Shown here piece after piece: positions 1 to 13,875 of a DNA stretch of 64,000 bases (positions are counted from its first letter, which is position 1; every line of letters starts with the position of its first letter). The notes beneath the pieces were generated by a model. The model searched no databases, was not told the origin of the DNA, and worked only from the letters and a program-made list of their open reading frames with translations. The DNA comes from Serratia inhibens (GTDB lineage Bacteria > Pseudomonadota > Gammaproteobacteria > Enterobacterales > Enterobacteriaceae), in contig NZ_QYYG01000001.1 in assembly GCF_003591175.1 (NCBI RefSeq), forward strand, positions 1,240,001 to 1,304,000, written 5' to 3'. Both the position numbers and the translations under genes were made by a program.

Positions 1-24
1 ATTTTCTACTTTTACCCATAAAAA

Positions 25-54
25 AATCCGAAGTCAGCAAGCTAACTTCGGATT
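25..54. terminator. Bidirectional intrinsic terminator
   Basis: A 10-bp perfect stem (AATCCGAAGT / ACTTCGGATT) is followed by a T run on the + strand and preceded by an A run, so it can work in both directions. It lies just downstream of the ycaD stop codon on the minus strand. Confidence 0.8.
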
Positions 55-111
55 TTTATCATGCAAGAACAGCATCAAATATGGTAAAGAAACACAATAT
101 TAGTTTTATAT

Positions 112-1263
112 TTAGACAGCAGCGAACGGCGTATGGTGGCGATCTGGCTTTTGCTTTTTCAGCAACATCATCAGATACACCAGCGCAACGGCGGCAATCA
201 TCACAAACAGCAAGCGGTCGGAATAATTCTGCATCAACAACGCCGTCATCGACGGGCCAAGCAGGCTGCCGATAGTGTAGCTCATCAGCAGCGCCTGATT
301 CATCGCCACCAACTCATGCGGCAGCGCTTTCTCACAGGCCCAGGACATCGCCACCGGATACAACGTGAAACCGGCACAGCCGAGAATAAACAGCGCCGGC
401 GCCATGGCGGAGTTACCGAGCATCGCCACACTGGCGAGGATCACCACAAACACCTGAATCCGCAGCACCAACAGGCGGCCATAGCGATCGGCCAGGCGCC
501 CTACCGGCCACTGCCCGACAATACCGGAGCTGACCAGCAGCGCCATCCAGTAACCGACGTTGGCGTCGCTCATACCCTGATGGGATAAATACAGCGGCAT
601 CAAGCCATAGAGTGAACCAAGGACAATACCGGAGATAATGCAGCCAGTGATGCCCAGCCGCGCGCTGCGGCGTTTCAGCATTGGCCATACCGCCGCCTGC
701 TGCGGTTCGTCATGCTGGCTGTTAACCCGTGCAAACAACATGGGCAGCATGGCGCAGATGATGATGGTGGTCACCCACGGCACCACGTTCAGCAATTCGG
801 TCGATACCAGGCTCAGCAGCAGTTGGCCAATCACGGTACCAAGATAGTAAACCATCATATAGGCCGCCAACAGTTGCCCGCGGTTGGACAGGTTACCGCT
901 GCGCAGCAAGGCACTTTCAACAATCACCCAGATCCAGGCGCAGCCGATGCCGGCAAAGAAACGCCAGCCCATCCAGCTCCAAAAATCGAGCGACAACGCC
1001 ATACCGGCCGTCGCAACGGCAAACACCACGCAGGCAAGATGATAGCTGCGGGTAAAACCGATGCGCTTGATCAACTTACCCGCTATCAACGTACCTAACA
1101 GGTTACCGGTGAAGTAAGAAGAACTCACCATCCCCACCTGGCCGGTTGACAACTGAGCGTGAGTCAACCAAAGAGGAACTAACGTATTCAATACGGCAAT
1201 AGAAACCGTGAGCAATAACAGGCCACAGAGCAGCAGAAGCACTGGGCGGGAATATGCGGACAT
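112..1263 (-). CDS. ycaD: MFS transporter, YcaD family
   Basis: Predicted inner-membrane major facilitator superfamily permease of 383 aa, the usual length for YcaD. The protein is almost wholly hydrophobic with a pattern fitting 12 membrane segments. MFS motif-A-like cytoplasmic loops are visible at residues 62-72 ([11 protein letters not shown]) and 255-263 (GRLADRYGR), the equivalent positions of the two six-helix halves. The substrate of YcaD is not established. It is transcribed alone, away from the DUF1801 gene, and ends at a strong terminator. In E. coli ycaD lies in the same neighbourhood as serS, with dmsABC between; dms genes are absent here. Confidence 0.88.
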   Translation of the reverse strand: MSAYSRPVLLLLCGLLLLTVSIAVLNTLVPLWLTHAQLSTGQVGMVSSSYFTGNLLGTLIAGKLIKRIGFTRSYHLACVVFAVATAGMALSLDFWSWMGWRFFAGIGCAWIWVIVESALLRSGNLSNRGQLLAAYMMVYYLGTVIGQLLLSLVSTELLNVVPWVTTIIICAMLPMLFARVNSQHDEPQQAAVWPMLKRRSARLGITGCIISGIVLGSLYGLMPLYLSHQGMSDANVGYWMALLVSSGIVGQWPVGRLADRYGRLLVLRIQVFVVILASVAMLGNSAMAPALFILGCAGFTLYPVAMSWACEKALPHELVAMNQALLMSYTIGSLLGPSMTALLMQNYSDRLLFVMIAAVALVYLMMLLKKQKPDRHHTPFAAV

Positions 1264-1441
1264 AGTGAAATTGAAACCGAGCGCGCGATGAGAGTGCGCG
1301 CATCATGCCACTGGCGATAAAAAAGTCAATCCGCTCTTATAGGCTCACCGCACAATTTGTTTCGCTCCCGGCAGCAGGAGCAACGCGGAGCAAAAAGGTC
1401 TATGCTGACGGCTGAAGAAATACACTCCCCGGAGAGGCGTG

Positions 1442-1810
1442 ATGAAACAGATTATCGATGATGCCGTCGGCGCATTGTTGGCGGATATAGGCAGCACCCA
1501 TGATGCACTTCTGGAGGTGGTGCAACGCGTTCGCCATGTGGCCGCTGCCGCCGGTGACGGCGTCAGTGAATCGGTAAAATATGGCGGCATCATGTTTTCA
1601 CATACGGCGTTTTTCTGCGGCGTGTTCGCCTACAGCGGTCATGTGACGGTTGAATTTGGCCGGGGGTATTTGCTCGAAGACCACCACCGAATGCTGGAGG
1701 GCGGCGGTAAGTATCGCCGGCATATCAAGCTTTATTCGCTTGCCGATGTCGAGACAAAACAGCTGGCGGACTACGTCAGGCAGGCCTACGAGCTGGAATC
1801 TCCACGCTGA
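1442..1810 (+). CDS. DUF1801 domain protein
   Basis: Small soluble protein of 122 aa resembling the DUF1801/YdhG-type fold. The segment around residues 38-52, with ESVKYGGIMF, matches the conserved core of that family, and no catalytic residues can be named. I chose ATG 1442 because GGAGAGG at 1431-1437 is well spaced for it; a GTG directly before it at 1439 is too close. It is followed after 37 bases by an AraC-type regulator on the same strand, so the two may be co-transcribed. The function is unknown. The gene is not part of the E. coli ycaD-serS neighbourhood as I remember it. Confidence 0.7.
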   Translation: MKQIIDDAVGALLADIGSTHDALLEVVQRVRHVAAAAGDGVSESVKYGGIMFSHTAFFCGVFAYSGHVTVEFGRGYLLEDHHRMLEGGGKYRRHIKLYSLADVETKQLADYVRQAYELESPR

Positions 1811-1847
1811 GAGCTGCATGCACCTGCGGCACTTCAAAGGATAGGTG

Positions 1848-2639
1848 ATGAAGAAACGTTCTATTCAGATCGTCCCCAGCAGCCTCCGCGGTATGGAAAT
1901 GGTGGCGGCGGACACGGATTTTTCCTTTGGGCGCCATACTCACGACCAGTTTGGCATAGGCCTGATGGATCGCGGAGCCCAGAAGTCGCTGAGCGGCCGG
2001 GGCCACGTTGAATCATCCGCAGGGGACATCATCACCGTGAACCCCGGAGAGGTGCATGACGGCTCACCCCTCGCCGGGGCCAGGGCCTGGCGCATGATCT
2101 ACCTTCAACCCGAACAGCTCAATCAATGCTTCGCGGATATCAGCGAAGGCAGATTTACCTCCGGAGAATTCAGCTACCCGGTTTTCAGCAACCCTCAATT
2201 GGCTGCCTGCTTTAACCGGCTGTTCTGTGCCGTCACGCAAAATGATGGGCTGGCCGCCGAAGAGTCTCTGCTGGTTATGGCCGCGGCTCTGGCAGAGATC
2301 CCGCGTCCCCATTTAGCCTTCCCGCAAGATGGCATTGTGCGCGCACGGGAAATGATTGACGACGAGCCGGACAGCCCACTGACGCTGGCTGAGTTGGCCG
2401 CCGAAGCCTGCCTGAGCCAATACCAGCTTTTACGCGGTTTCAAACGCCGCACCGGTCTGACGCCACATGCTTACCTGCTGCAACGCCGCCTGTTGCTGGC
2501 GCGCCGACTGATCCTCGCCGGTGACGAGTTGGCCGAGGTGGCCAACGCCTGCGGCTTCGCCGACCAAAGCCACATGACGCGCCTGTTCGTCCGAAGTTTT
2601 GGTTACACTCCCGGCTCTTTCTCCCGGCAATCAACCTGA
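1848..2639 (+). CDS. AraC family transcriptional regulator with N-terminal cupin domain
   Basis: Probable DNA-binding regulator of 263 aa. Residues about 20-80 form a cupin-like sensor with the pattern H-T-H-D-Q-F and later GDIITVNPGEVHDG, typical of AraC-type arabinose-binding-like domains. The C-terminal 85 residues hold two helix-turn-helix units (LAELAAEACLSQYQLLRGF, then EVANACGFADQSHMTRLF) ending in the usual FGYTPGSF stretch. ATG 1848 is preceded by AAAGGA; a GTG at 1845 is an alternative. The LysE-type exporter gene begins 98 bases downstream on the same strand. AraC-cupin regulators often sit next to the LysE/RhtB exporter they control, so that is the likely target; the inducer is unknown. 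Confidence 0.85.
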   Translation: MKKRSIQIVPSSLRGMEMVAADTDFSFGRHTHDQFGIGLMDRGAQKSLSGRGHVESSAGDIITVNPGEVHDGSPLAGARAWRMIYLQPEQLNQCFADISEGRFTSGEFSYPVFSNPQLAACFNRLFCAVTQNDGLAAEESLLVMAAALAEIPRPHLAFPQDGIVRAREMIDDEPDSPLTLAELAAEACLSQYQLLRGFKRRTGLTPHAYLLQRRLLLARRLILAGDELAEVANACGFADQSHMTRLFVRSFGYTPGSFSRQST

Positions 2640-2737
2640 ATTTTACCGCTGTAAAGGCGGCTGCAATTTCGTTCAAGACTGCATGGCTCCTGCACCTGAA
2701 ACTGGGTGCCAATTATCGCCAATAAGGAGCTTTACCC

Positions 2738-3349
2738 GTGAATGCAGATTTCCTGTTCACCTCATTACTGATCGTTATTTCGCCGGGGACCGGTGCGCTG
2801 ATTACCTTGACCACCGGGCTGCAGCAGGGTACACGCAGCGCCCTGGTAGCAGCCGCCGGCTGCACCCTGGGTGTATTACCGCATATGCTGGCTGCAGTGA
2901 CCGGTTTGGCCGCGCTGTTGCAAACCAGCAGCCTGGCCTTTGGCCTGGTGAAGTACCTTGGCGTGGTTTACTTATTGTTCATGGGGTGGCAAACCTTGCG
3001 TGAAAAAGGGCCGCTGGCCCTGTCTCAGCCCCATTCACCTTCCACCGATGGCGCCCTGGTGCGCTATGCCGTCGTAGCTAATGCGCTCAATCCCAAATTG
3101 TCCATTTTCTTTCTGGCGTTTCTCCCGCAATTTATCACGGCGGGAGAACCACACCCTGTCCGCACCATGCTGATACTTTCTGCGGTATTCGCTGCAATGA
3201 CGTTCGTTATTTTTTCTCTTTATGGCACCTTTGCCGCACGCGTTCGGCATCGCATCCTGGGGAATGTCCGCGTAATGCACTGGATACGCTGGTCGGTTTC
3301 CCTGGCGTTTATCGGTCTGGCCATCAAATTGGCGTTAACCAGCCACTAA
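2738..3349 (+). CDS. LysE/RhtB family exporter
   Basis: Inner-membrane efflux permease of 203 aa, normal for the LysE/RhtB superfamily that exports amino acids and related metabolites. The N-terminal signature is present: SPGTGALITLTTGLQQG followed by the glycine-rich stretch AAAGCTLG. About six hydrophobic segments can be seen. The start is GTG 2738 with AAGGAG at 2724-2729. It follows the AraC-type regulator and ends just before a strong bidirectional terminator shared with serS. The substrate cannot be read from sequence. Confidence 0.85.
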   Translation: MNADFLFTSLLIVISPGTGALITLTTGLQQGTRSALVAAAGCTLGVLPHMLAAVTGLAALLQTSSLAFGLVKYLGVVYLLFMGWQTLREKGPLALSQPHSPSTDGALVRYAVVANALNPKLSIFFLAFLPQFITAGEPHPVRTMLILSAVFAAMTFVIFSLYGTFAARVRHRILGNVRVMHWIRWSVSLAFIGLAIKLALTSH

Positions 3350-3372
3350 CCTCGCGCCGATTTTCAGACATA

Positions 3373-3398
3373 AAAAAAGCGCCCACAGGCGCTTTTTT
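3373..3398. terminator. Bidirectional intrinsic terminator between the LysE gene and serS
   Basis: AAAAAAGCGCC, a four-base loop, then GGCGCTTTTTT. The stem is perfect with A and T flanks and serves both convergent genes. Confidence 0.9.
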
Positions 3399-3411
3399 AC
3401 TGGTTAGCTTT

Positions 3412-4746
<1,335 letters not shown>

Positions 4747-4813
4747 TTATTTGGCTGAATATCAACCGAATAAAGAAAGGGTGATACCCGCTAACCTTAC
4801 CGCAACGGCAACG

Positions 4814-6157
4814 CTAGCGGTAGCGTTTTGTCTGGCTATTTTGATCCTGTTCAGCCAGCCACGCCAGCTTTTCACCGATTTTACCTTCCAGCCCGCGCGC
4901 GGTTGGATGATAGTAACGAGTCTTGGCCATTTCAGGTGGGAAATAGTCCTCGCCGGCGGCATAGGCGTTGGGTTCGTCGTGTGCGTAGCGATACTCCGCG
5001 CCCAGCCCCATTTCCTTCATCAGCTTGGTCGGCGCGTTGCGCAGGTGCTCCGGCACGTCGTAATCGGCCATCTCGCGAGCGTCGCGCATCGCCGCTTTGA
5101 AAGCGGTGTACACGGCGTTGCTTTTGGGCGCGCAGGCCAGATAAACGATGGCCTGGGCAATTGCCCGTTCGCCCTCCGCCGGGCCGACGCGGGTAAAGCA
5201 ATCCCAGGCAGCAATCGCCACCTGCATGCCGCGCGGATCGGCATTGCCGACATCCTCGGACGCAATCGCCAACAGGCGACGCGCCACATACAACGGATCG
5301 CCGCCGGCGGTAATAATGCGTGCGTACCAGTACAGCGCGGCATCCGGCGCCGAACCGCGCACCGATTTATGCAGCGCCGAGATCAAATCGTAATAACGGT
5401 CACCTTTATTGTCGAAGCGCGCACTGCGCTCACCGGAGACCTCTTTTAGCAATGACGGCGTCAAAACGCGGATGCCTTTGGCGTCGATTTCCGCCATATC
5501 CGCCATCATCTCCAGGCTGTTCAGCGCCCGGCGCGCATCGCCACCCACCAACTCCGACAGCATGCGGCGTGTTTCTTCGGGCAACTCGATATTCTGGCCG
5601 CCGAACCCCCGGCTATTGTCTTTCATCGCCTGATCCAGCACCTGGCTGATATCTTCGGCGGTCAACGCTTTCAACAAATACACACGGGCACGTGAAAGCA
5701 GCGCCGAGTTGAGCTCAAAAGACGGGTTTTCGGTCGTAGCGCCGATAAAGGTGATGGTGCCATCTTCGATATGCGGCAGGAAAGCGTCCTGCTGGCTTTT
5801 GTTGAAGCGGTGCACCTCATCGACGAATAAAATAGTGCGGCGACCGGCGTCACGGTTCTGACGTGCGCGCTCGATCGCCTCGCGGATCTCTTTGATGCCG
5901 GACGTGACGGCGGAAATCCGTTCGACGTCCGCCTGGCCGTAACGGCCGATCAGCTCTGCCAGCGTCGTTTTCCCGGTGCCCGGCGGCCCCCACAAAATCA
6001 TAGAATGCAGTTGCCCGGCCTCGATGGCACGCGGCAAAGGCTTGCCGGCAGCCAGCAGGTGTTGCTGGCCGATATACTGCGCCAGCGTGGTTGGCCGCAT
6101 CCGCGCGGCCAACGGCTGGAACTCATTCTGGGAAAAATCGAGCGACATATTACTCAC
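4814..6157 (-). CDS. rarA: Replication-associated recombination protein RarA (MgsA)
   Basis: AAA+ ATPase related to clamp-loader and RuvB proteins that acts at stalled replication forks. It is 447 aa, the same length as E. coli RarA. Walker A is at about residues 55-65 ([15 protein letters not shown]), Walker B is [11 protein letters not shown], and sensor 1 is [10 protein letters not shown]. The C-terminal tetramerisation region contains [10 protein letters not shown] and [10 protein letters not shown]. The start lies only 7 bases after the lolA stop, so lolA and rarA are almost certainly co-transcribed. Confidence 0.96.
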   Translation of the reverse strand: MSNMSLDFSQNEFQPLAARMRPTTLAQYIGQQHLLAAGKPLPRAIEAGQLHSMILWGPPGTGKTTLAELIGRYGQADVERISAVTSGIKEIREAIERARQNRDAGRRTILFVDEVHRFNKSQQDAFLPHIEDGTITFIGATTENPSFELNSALLSRARVYLLKALTAEDISQVLDQAMKDNSRGFGGQNIELPEETRRMLSELVGGDARRALNSLEMMADMAEIDAKGIRVLTPSLLKEVSGERSARFDNKGDRYYDLISALHKSVRGSAPDAALYWYARIITAGGDPLYVARRLLAIASEDVGNADPRGMQVAIAAWDCFTRVGPAEGERAIAQAIVYLACAPKSNAVYTAFKAAMRDAREMADYDVPEHLRNAPTKLMKEMGLGAEYRYAHDEPNAYAAGEDYFPPEMAKTRYYHPTARGLEGKIGEKLAWLAEQDQNSQTKRYR

Positions 6158-6164
6158 GCGGACC

Positions 6165-6776
6165 TCACTGGCGCTGGTCGTCCAGCGTCACCCCCTTCGG
6201 CGGGGTAAATTTGAATTTGGTGGCGTCAACAGAGGTATTTTGCTGGCTTTTCAGCGCGTAAGAGCTGCGCTGGCCGTCTTGCTCAACCGCGGCAAAACTG
6301 CGGATAGTACCGCTGTTGGTCACGGTGATGGCGAACTGTTTCAGGTTGCCGCTGCTGGATTTTGGCGTCAGCTCAAAATCATCGCCTTTTTGCTTCACAT
6401 TATACTGTTTCCAGTCGTTGGCATCATTGCGGGTGATTAGCATAAACGGCGTATTGCCGGTGGCGTTTTTCAGCCAGGTGGCCGTTACCTGCTCAACAAA
6501 GGGGTTATAGAACCACAAGGTTTGGCCGTCCGATACCAGCACGCTCTCATCAGGTGAGGTCATGTGCCAATTAAACAGGTTCGGGCGTTTCACCCACAGT
6601 TCACCTTCGCCCTGCTGTACCGCAGCGCCGTCGCTGCTGGTCACGGTCTGGGAGAAACTGGCGTGGAAACTGTTCACTTTCGCCAGACGACTTTGCAGAT
6701 CCTGTGCGGCGTCGGCCAGCACAGAAGTGGAAGCGAATCCCGAAAGCAGACAACAGGCAACTAACAGTTTTTTCAT
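6165..6776 (-). CDS. lolA: Outer-membrane lipoprotein carrier protein LolA
   Basis: Periplasmic chaperone that takes lipoproteins from the LolCDE complex and passes them to LolB at the outer membrane. It is 203 aa, identical in length to the E. coli protein. The first ~21 residues are a Sec signal peptide ([21 protein letters not shown]) with cleavage before DA. The mature protein begins with [20 protein letters not shown], the usual LolA start. It lies between ftsK and rarA as in E. coli; a hairpin at 6924-6944 separates it from ftsK. Confidence 0.96.
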   Translation of the reverse strand: MKKLLVACCLLSGFASTSVLADAAQDLQSRLAKVNSFHASFSQTVTSSDGAAVQQGEGELWVKRPNLFNWHMTSPDESVLVSDGQTLWFYNPFVEQVTATWLKNATGNTPFMLITRNDANDWKQYNVKQKGDDFELTPKSSSGNLKQFAITVTNSGTIRSFAAVEQDGQRSSYALKSQQNTSVDATKFKFTPPKGVTLDDQRQ

Positions 6777-6923
6777 TATTCCAGATACCTTATGAAATGC
6801 GTTAACCGCAAGGCGGTGCCGTGCGGGTCAAATTAACCCTTAACCCAGGTTACTCTACCCGAGCCACAAGCCGGCAGATAGGCCAATTTTCCGAGAAGCA
6901 GAGGGGTTTACGCTTCTTTGCAC

Positions 6924-6944
6924 AAGGGCCGCAAAGCGGCCCTT
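6924..6944. terminator. GC-rich hairpin between ftsK and lolA
   Basis: AAGGGCCGC, loop AAA, GCGGCCCTT. The stem is strong but no long T run follows on the minus strand, so it may attenuate or stabilise ftsK mRNA rather than end it fully. Confidence 0.5.
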
Positions 6945-6974
6945 TATTATTGAATAACAACGATTAAATCTTAA

Positions 6975-9900
6975 TCAGTCATGCCGTGGCGGTGCCAGCA
7001 CCTCGCGGTTGCCGTTATGCCCTTGCTCGCTGACAATGCCCTGCGCTTCCATCTGTTCGATGATGCGCGCGGCGCGGTTATAGCCGATGCGGAACTGACG
7101 TTGTACGCCGGAGATAGAGGCGCGACGTTTATCCACCACAAACTCCACCGCCTGATCAAACAGCGGATCCAGCTCTTCGTCACCGTCCAGACCGCCGCCG
7201 GCACCACCCTCACCGTCGTCACCGGCGCTGAGGATACCCTCTTTATATTGAGGCCGCTCACGCGCTTTCCAATCCTTAACCACCGCATGCACTTCCTGAT
7301 CGCGCACAAATGCACCATGCACACGCACAGGAATGGAGGAGTTAGGCGCCAGATACAGCATGTCACCCATCCCCAGCAGAGATTCGGCACCGCCCTGATC
7401 GAGGATAGTGCGCGAGTCAATCTTGCTGGATACGGTAAAGGCGATACGGGTTGGGATGTTGGCCTTGATCAGGCCGGTGATCACATCCACCGACGGACGC
7501 TGGGTCGCCAGCACCAGGTGGATCCCCGCTGCACGCGCTTTCTGCGCCAGACGAGCGATCAGTTCCTCAACCTTCTTGCCCACCGTCATGATCAGATCGG
7601 CGAATTCATCCACCATCACCACGATGTAAGGTTCTTTCTCCAACACCGGCGGCGTAATGTCCATGCTGTCGGTCGGCTTCCAGAAAGGATCCGGGATCGG
7701 GCGCCCCATCGCTTCAGCCTGATCGACGCGTTCGTTATAACCGGCCAGGTTACGCACACCCAACGCAGACATCAGTTTGTAGCGACGCTCCATCTCGGCG
7801 ACACACCAACGCAAGGCGTTGGCGGCGTCTTTCATATCGGTCACAACGTCCGTCAGCAGGTGTGGAATGCCTTCATAAACCGACAGTTCCAGCATTTTCG
7901 GGTCAATCATGATAAAGCGCACTTCTTTCGGTGTGGCCTTATACAAGATGCTCAGGATCATGGCATTGACCCCAACCGACTTACCGGAACCCGTGGTACC
8001 CGCCACCAGCAGGTGTGGCATTTTAGCCAAATCGGCCACCACCGGCTCACCGGAAATGTCTTTACCCAGAACGATCGCCAGCGGCGACGGATTGTCGCGG
8101 AACGCTGGGCAATCCAGCACTTCGCGCAGATAAACCGTCTGACGTTTAACGTTAGGCAGCTCCAATCCGACATAAGGTTTGCCGGGGATGACCTCTACCA
8201 CGCGCACCGCGGAGGTTGACAGCGAGCGCGCCAGATCGCGTGACAAGTTGGAAATGCGTGCGGCCTTGACCCCCGGCGCCAAATCCAGCTCAAAGCGGGT
8301 AATGACCGGCCCCGGCAGAATATCCACCACGTCGGCTTTCACCCGGTAGTCGGCCAAACTCGCTTCCACCAAACGCGCCTTTTGCTCCAGCGCGAAGGTA
8401 TCCACCGGCTCCACCTCTTTCGGGGCTTCGGTCAGCAGATCCAGCGTCGGCAACGGCGTGGTCGGTTTCTGCAGCGGTTGATCGTTACGCATCAGGAACG
8501 GGTGGATCAGGCTGTCCATTGCCGGCTGCTGCGGTGCGGCCGGGGCCGGTTGCGCTGCAGGCTGCTGATAGGATGGCGGCTGCTGTGGTTGCTGGTAAGC
8601 CGGCTGAGCGGGCTGTTGATAAGCAGGTTGAGCCGGCTGGTATGACTGCGCCGCCGGAGCCTGAGACTGCGGCGAATAAGCCGGTGCAGCAGGCTCAAAC
8701 TGGCCAAAGGGAACATCGTCTTCACGTTCGCTTTGCTGCTCAATACGTTCTTCAAGCTGCGGCGACAGAGTGAACAAGGGTTCGCTCGGGCTATCGTCGA
8801 CCAAATCATCCATCGGCGAGAAACTGAACGCGTTGCGAGTATCTACCGGATTGGCGATTGGCGATGATTGCACAGGTTCCTGCTCGCCATAACGAGCCTG
8901 CTGCTGCTCGGCGAATGCCTGACGCAACGCAGCTTCCTGCAGCGCCTGCTCATCATCCTGATTATCCTGCGGATATTCTTCGCCGTAACGCTGGCTTTGC
9001 TGTTCGGCAAACGCCTGACGCAACGCCGCTTCCTGCAAGGCTTCGTCATCTGGCTGGTGGCTATCCGCATTCTGCAGAGGTTGATCTTCGCGGGGACGCT
9101 GTTCCTGCTCGGCTACGCGTTGCGAAGGCAACTTGATGCCGTAAGAAGCCAGCTCGCGCCGGGTAGGAATACGCACCGGATTCGGCCGCGGCAATTCAGG
9201 GCCGATACCCTGTTTCACCTGAGAGTTAGCGTCGCTGGTGGCCGTAAAGGCCGGCATAAAGGTATTGGCGGCAGCGGCACCGACAACGGCCGCCGCTGCG
9301 GCTTCCGCCTGCGGTTTCACGCTGCCAAATGACGTAACGTCAGGCTCACCGGCACTGAAGCCGGTAGAGGTGCCAACGTCAACGCTGTCGCGCTGAGCCG
9401 CAGAAAAATCAAACGGGGAACGATCGCGCGGCTGAGATATGGCCGGAGCTTCCCAATTGCCCATACGCGGTTCATCATCGTCCCGGTAAGGATCCGCCGG
9501 GCGCGTCACTTTCGGCGCTGGCGTCTCTTCAGGGATTTCAAACGAATACAGCGGTGGCGCAGCGTTTTCCGCCGCAGCGCTCATCGGATGTTGGTTCACC
9601 GTGGCAGGGCTCGCTGGCGCTGCCGTTACCGCAGGTGCCGCCACCGGAGCCGCTATCGGCGCGGGAGCAGGCGTTACCGGCGTGCTGACAGCCGCCGGCG
9701 CGACAGGTACCACATCGGCGTCGTCGTTAGCTCGCAAGCCGTTGAGCAGAGGATCGTCAGCCTCGTCTGCCGCTGCTTTGGCGGCATCCGTTACCGAAGG
9801 TGCAGAGAACAGCACGTCGTCTTCCGCCGCGTTGGCCGCGGCCGCAGAGGCAGCTACAGCAACCGCAGCTCCCTTCCCTGCCTGCTCCGGTTCATCATCG

Positions 9901-10556
9901 ACGTAGCGATCGTCATCGTCGTGATAACGTTCATCACGACGTGAACGGTTGGTCATGAAGGTGGCCGTACCCAGCACCACACCGCCGATTCTCTCGGCGA
10001 TAACCAGCCAGGACCAGCCGGTAAACAGCGTGAGTCCTGCAGCCCATACGCACAACAATGCCAGCGTTGCGCCAATGCCGTTGAACCACGGCAGCATGGC
10101 GTTGCTCAGCAAGCTGCCGATAACGCCGCCGGAAGCGAAGTAATAGAGATCGTCGACATTCAGTGCCGCCAGGCCACACGAAGTGAGCACCAGCGCCAGC
10201 GTGCCGATAAGGCGCAGTGAGAGCGCAAAATAGTCGATGTAATCGCCGCTGTCGCGCTGACGGTAGGCCGTCCAGCACAAAACCAGCATGATCGGCGGTA
10301 TCGCGTAAGCGAGTACCCCGAAAGTGAAGAACAGTGTGTCGGCCATCCAGGCTCCGACGCCACCACCCAGGTTATGAATCGGCTCATGCCACGCGGTCTG
10401 CGACCAGCTTGGGTCAGACGGATTGAAACTGACCAAGGCAGCCATGAGGTAAATGGCAAAAATCGCTACCACGATCAACACAGCTTCAAGCAAACGGCGG
10501 CCACTGCTGAGTTTTTTCAGGGTAACTTCTTTATCTTCTGTATATTCCTGGCTCAA
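6975..10556 (-). CDS. ftsK: DNA translocase FtsK
   Basis: Essential divisome protein that pumps chromosomal DNA through the septum and activates XerCD at dif. It is 1193 aa. The N-terminal ~210 residues hold the hydrophobic membrane segments. A long low-complexity linker (roughly 215-700) is rich in Ala, Pro and Gln and includes QPAYQQPAQ repeats and a duplicated [14 protein letters not shown] block. The motor domain has Walker A near residue 855 ([16 protein letters not shown]) and Walker B near 980 ([12 protein letters not shown]). The C-terminal gamma winged helix ([20 protein letters not shown]), which reads KOPS, is complete. lrp lies upstream on the same strand, as in E. coli. Confidence 0.97.
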   Translation of the reverse strand: MSQEYTEDKEVTLKKLSSGRRLLEAVLIVVAIFAIYLMAALVSFNPSDPSWSQTAWHEPIHNLGGGVGAWMADTLFFTFGVLAYAIPPIMLVLCWTAYRQRDSGDYIDYFALSLRLIGTLALVLTSCGLAALNVDDLYYFASGGVIGSLLSNAMLPWFNGIGATLALLCVWAAGLTLFTGWSWLVIAERIGGVVLGTATFMTNRSRRDERYHDDDDRYVDDEPEQAGKGAAVAVAASAAAANAAEDDVLFSAPSVTDAAKAAADEADDPLLNGLRANDDADVVPVAPAAVSTPVTPAPAPIAAPVAAPAVTAAPASPATVNQHPMSAAAENAAPPLYSFEIPEETPAPKVTRPADPYRDDDEPRMGNWEAPAISQPRDRSPFDFSAAQRDSVDVGTSTGFSAGEPDVTSFGSVKPQAEAAAAAVVGAAAANTFMPAFTATSDANSQVKQGIGPELPRPNPVRIPTRRELASYGIKLPSQRVAEQEQRPREDQPLQNADSHQPDDEALQEAALRQAFAEQQSQRYGEEYPQDNQDDEQALQEAALRQAFAEQQQARYGEQEPVQSSPIANPVDTRNAFSFSPMDDLVDDSPSEPLFTLSPQLEERIEQQSEREDDVPFGQFEPAAPAYSPQSQAPAAQSYQPAQPAYQQPAQPAYQQPQQPPSYQQPAAQPAPAAPQQPAMDSLIHPFLMRNDQPLQKPTTPLPTLDLLTEAPKEVEPVDTFALEQKARLVEASLADYRVKADVVDILPGPVITRFELDLAPGVKAARISNLSRDLARSLSTSAVRVVEVIPGKPYVGLELPNVKRQTVYLREVLDCPAFRDNPSPLAIVLGKDISGEPVVADLAKMPHLLVAGTTGSGKSVGVNAMILSILYKATPKEVRFIMIDPKMLELSVYEGIPHLLTDVVTDMKDAANALRWCVAEMERRYKLMSALGVRNLAGYNERVDQAEAMGRPIPDPFWKPTDSMDITPPVLEKEPYIVVMVDEFADLIMTVGKKVEELIARLAQKARAAGIHLVLATQRPSVDVITGLIKANIPTRIAFTVSSKIDSRTILDQGGAESLLGMGDMLYLAPNSSIPVRVHGAFVRDQEVHAVVKDWKARERPQYKEGILSAGDDGEGGAGGGLDGDEELDPLFDQAVEFVVDKRRASISGVQRQFRIGYNRAARIIEQMEAQGIVSEQGHNGNREVLAPPRHD

Positions 10557-10676
10557 GAAAGGCTCTCCAGGTTCCTGTTAGCTGACATAGCAACAGCGCC
10601 GAGAAGCTTCCCCGGCGCCGAAACTGTATGAATAAACAGGAGTGTAACCAATTTAATCAGGTTTTGCACCTGCACC

Positions 10677-11171
10677 TTACCGTGTTTTGATAACCAGACG
10701 GTTACTCTGTTTGACTTCTTCCATGACCACGTATGTACGGGTGTCGTTAACCCCCGGCAGACGCAGCAAGGTTTCACCGAGCAACTTACGGTAAGCCGAC
10801 ATATCCGGCACGCGGGTTTTCAACAGATAGTCGAAATCACCGGACACCAGATGACACTCCTGAATTTCTTCAAGCTTTTGAACTGCTGAGTTAAATTGCT
10901 CAAACACATCCGGCGCGCCGCGGTTCAACGTGATTTCCACGAAAACCAGCAGAGACGCATCCAGATAATGCGGGTTGAGCAAGGCGGTATAGCCATGAAT
11001 AAAACCCTGGCGCTCGAGGCGGCGCACGCGTTCTAAACATGGGGTTGGGGATAACCCCACGCGCTTCGAAAGCTCAACGTTCGAAATACGCCCATCCTTC
11101 TGTAACTCGTTCAGGATATTGCGGTCGATACGGTCGAGATCTTTACCCGGGCGTTTCTTATTGTCTGCCAT
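10677..11171 (-). CDS. lrp: Leucine-responsive regulatory protein Lrp
   Basis: Global feast/famine regulator of 164 aa, the exact enterobacterial length when started at ATG 11171 (MADNKKRPGKDLDRIDRNIL). An in-frame ATG 13 codons upstream exists but would add residues foreign to the family. The N-terminal helix-turn-helix is NVELSKRVGLSPTPCLERVR. The C-terminal RAM domain includes SGDFDYLLKTRVPDMSAYRK. It is divergent from trxB across a long leader region, as in E. coli, where lrp has a long untranslated leader and is autoregulated. Confidence 0.97.
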   Translation of the reverse strand: MADNKKRPGKDLDRIDRNILNELQKDGRISNVELSKRVGLSPTPCLERVRRLERQGFIHGYTALLNPHYLDASLLVFVEITLNRGAPDVFEQFNSAVQKLEEIQECHLVSGDFDYLLKTRVPDMSAYRKLLGETLLRLPGVNDTRTYVVMEEVKQSNRLVIKTR

Positions 11172-12814
<1,643 letters not shown>

Positions 12815-12834
12815 CGGCACGCTCTGTTATCCTG

Positions 12835-12861
12835 AAAAGCGGCGCTTCAGCCGCTTTTTTT
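12835..12861 (+). terminator. trxB intrinsic terminator
   Basis: AAAAGCGGC, a six-base loop, then GCCGCTTTTTTT, located 20 bases after the trxB stop. Confidence 0.88.
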
Positions 12862-12891
12862 GTACCTTGAATATGAGCGGACAGGCATAGG

Positions 12892-13779
12892 ATGCAAAAC
12901 CTTCTCCATTGGCGCTTGCTGGTCGCCGTGGCCGACAGCGGCAAAATTACGCTGGCGGCAAATCAATGCGGCATGACCCAGTCCGGTGCCAGCCAGGCTA
13001 TCGCCCAGTTAGAGGACGCCCTGAATACGCCGCTGTTCGTCCGCCTGCCGCACAGCGTTACGCTGACACAAAGCGGTGAGAGGATTGTCGCCCACGCCCG
13101 CACTATGCTGGCCGAACTCGATGCGATCCAAAGCTATGCGCTGCAGGCAAAAAGCGCGCATTCGGGCAAGATTCGCCTGGCCAGCTTTCCCTCGGCATTT
13201 GCCCTCCTGCTACCGCCGTTATTGCGTAAATTCCGCCGCCGCTACCCTGCGATTGAACTGGTTCAGTTGGAAGGCACCGACCGGGAAGTGGAGAACTGGC
13301 TGGCACTGGAAACCGCCGACGTCGGCGTAGTGCTGAACCCGAAAGGCGAAAGACAAAGCTACCCCCTGGGAGAAGATCTGTGGCTTGCGGTTACCGCCAG
13401 CGCCCACCCGCTGGCCAGAGGCCGGCAACCGGTGGATTTCAGGGTACTGGCCGGGTTGCCCTTTGTGCTGGCTACCGGTGGCTGTAGCCTCAATGCGCAA
13501 CTGTTGGCACAGCAGGCAGGTATTACGCTGGCCGACGTACGCGTAACCGTCAGCGACTGGAACACCGCACTGACGCTGGTGCGCGAAGGCGTCGGCGTTT
13601 CGTTGATGCCTGCGTCGGTGATACCGACCGATGCCGCCGGCATTTGCGCTTTGCCGTTGAGCGTCCCGCTCTACCGTTATTTTAGCCTGGTCTGTTCGTT
13701 CACTGGCGCAAGTTCTGCACCGGTACAAACCCTGTTGGATTACCTGCGAGATCATCTGCCGCAGCCTGTCAGTAGCTGA
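12892..13779 (+). CDS. LysR family transcriptional regulator
   Basis: DNA-binding regulator of 295 aa, typical LysR length. The N-terminal winged helix-turn-helix is clear: the stretch ITLAANQCGMTQSGASQAIA is followed by LEDALNTPLFVR. The remainder is a periplasmic-binding-protein-like effector domain (KIRLASFPSAFALLLPPLLR onward). It lies between trxB and cydD, which are adjacent in E. coli, and precedes a glutathione S-transferase gene on the same strand by 96 bases. The pair looks like an inserted or lineage-specific unit. The effector and targets are unknown. Confidence 0.87.
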   Translation: MQNLLHWRLLVAVADSGKITLAANQCGMTQSGASQAIAQLEDALNTPLFVRLPHSVTLTQSGERIVAHARTMLAELDAIQSYALQAKSAHSGKIRLASFPSAFALLLPPLLRKFRRRYPAIELVQLEGTDREVENWLALETADVGVVLNPKGERQSYPLGEDLWLAVTASAHPLARGRQPVDFRVLAGLPFVLATGGCSLNAQLLAQQAGITLADVRVTVSDWNTALTLVREGVGVSLMPASVIPTDAAGICALPLSVPLYRYFSLVCSFTGASSAPVQTLLDYLRDHLPQPVSS

Positions 13780-13875
13780 ACTGATGACGGGTTTCTGACA
13801 TTCTAATTTTTCTGCAGGCAACACCGGCGGCATGCTGTCGGTTAAGCGATATCGCTTTTTGCCTCAGGAACTTTC

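Noticed and set aside
6981-8219. A 412-codon + strand frame opposite ftsK
   Set aside because: Antisense to the FtsK motor domain; composition is that of a reverse-complement shadow.
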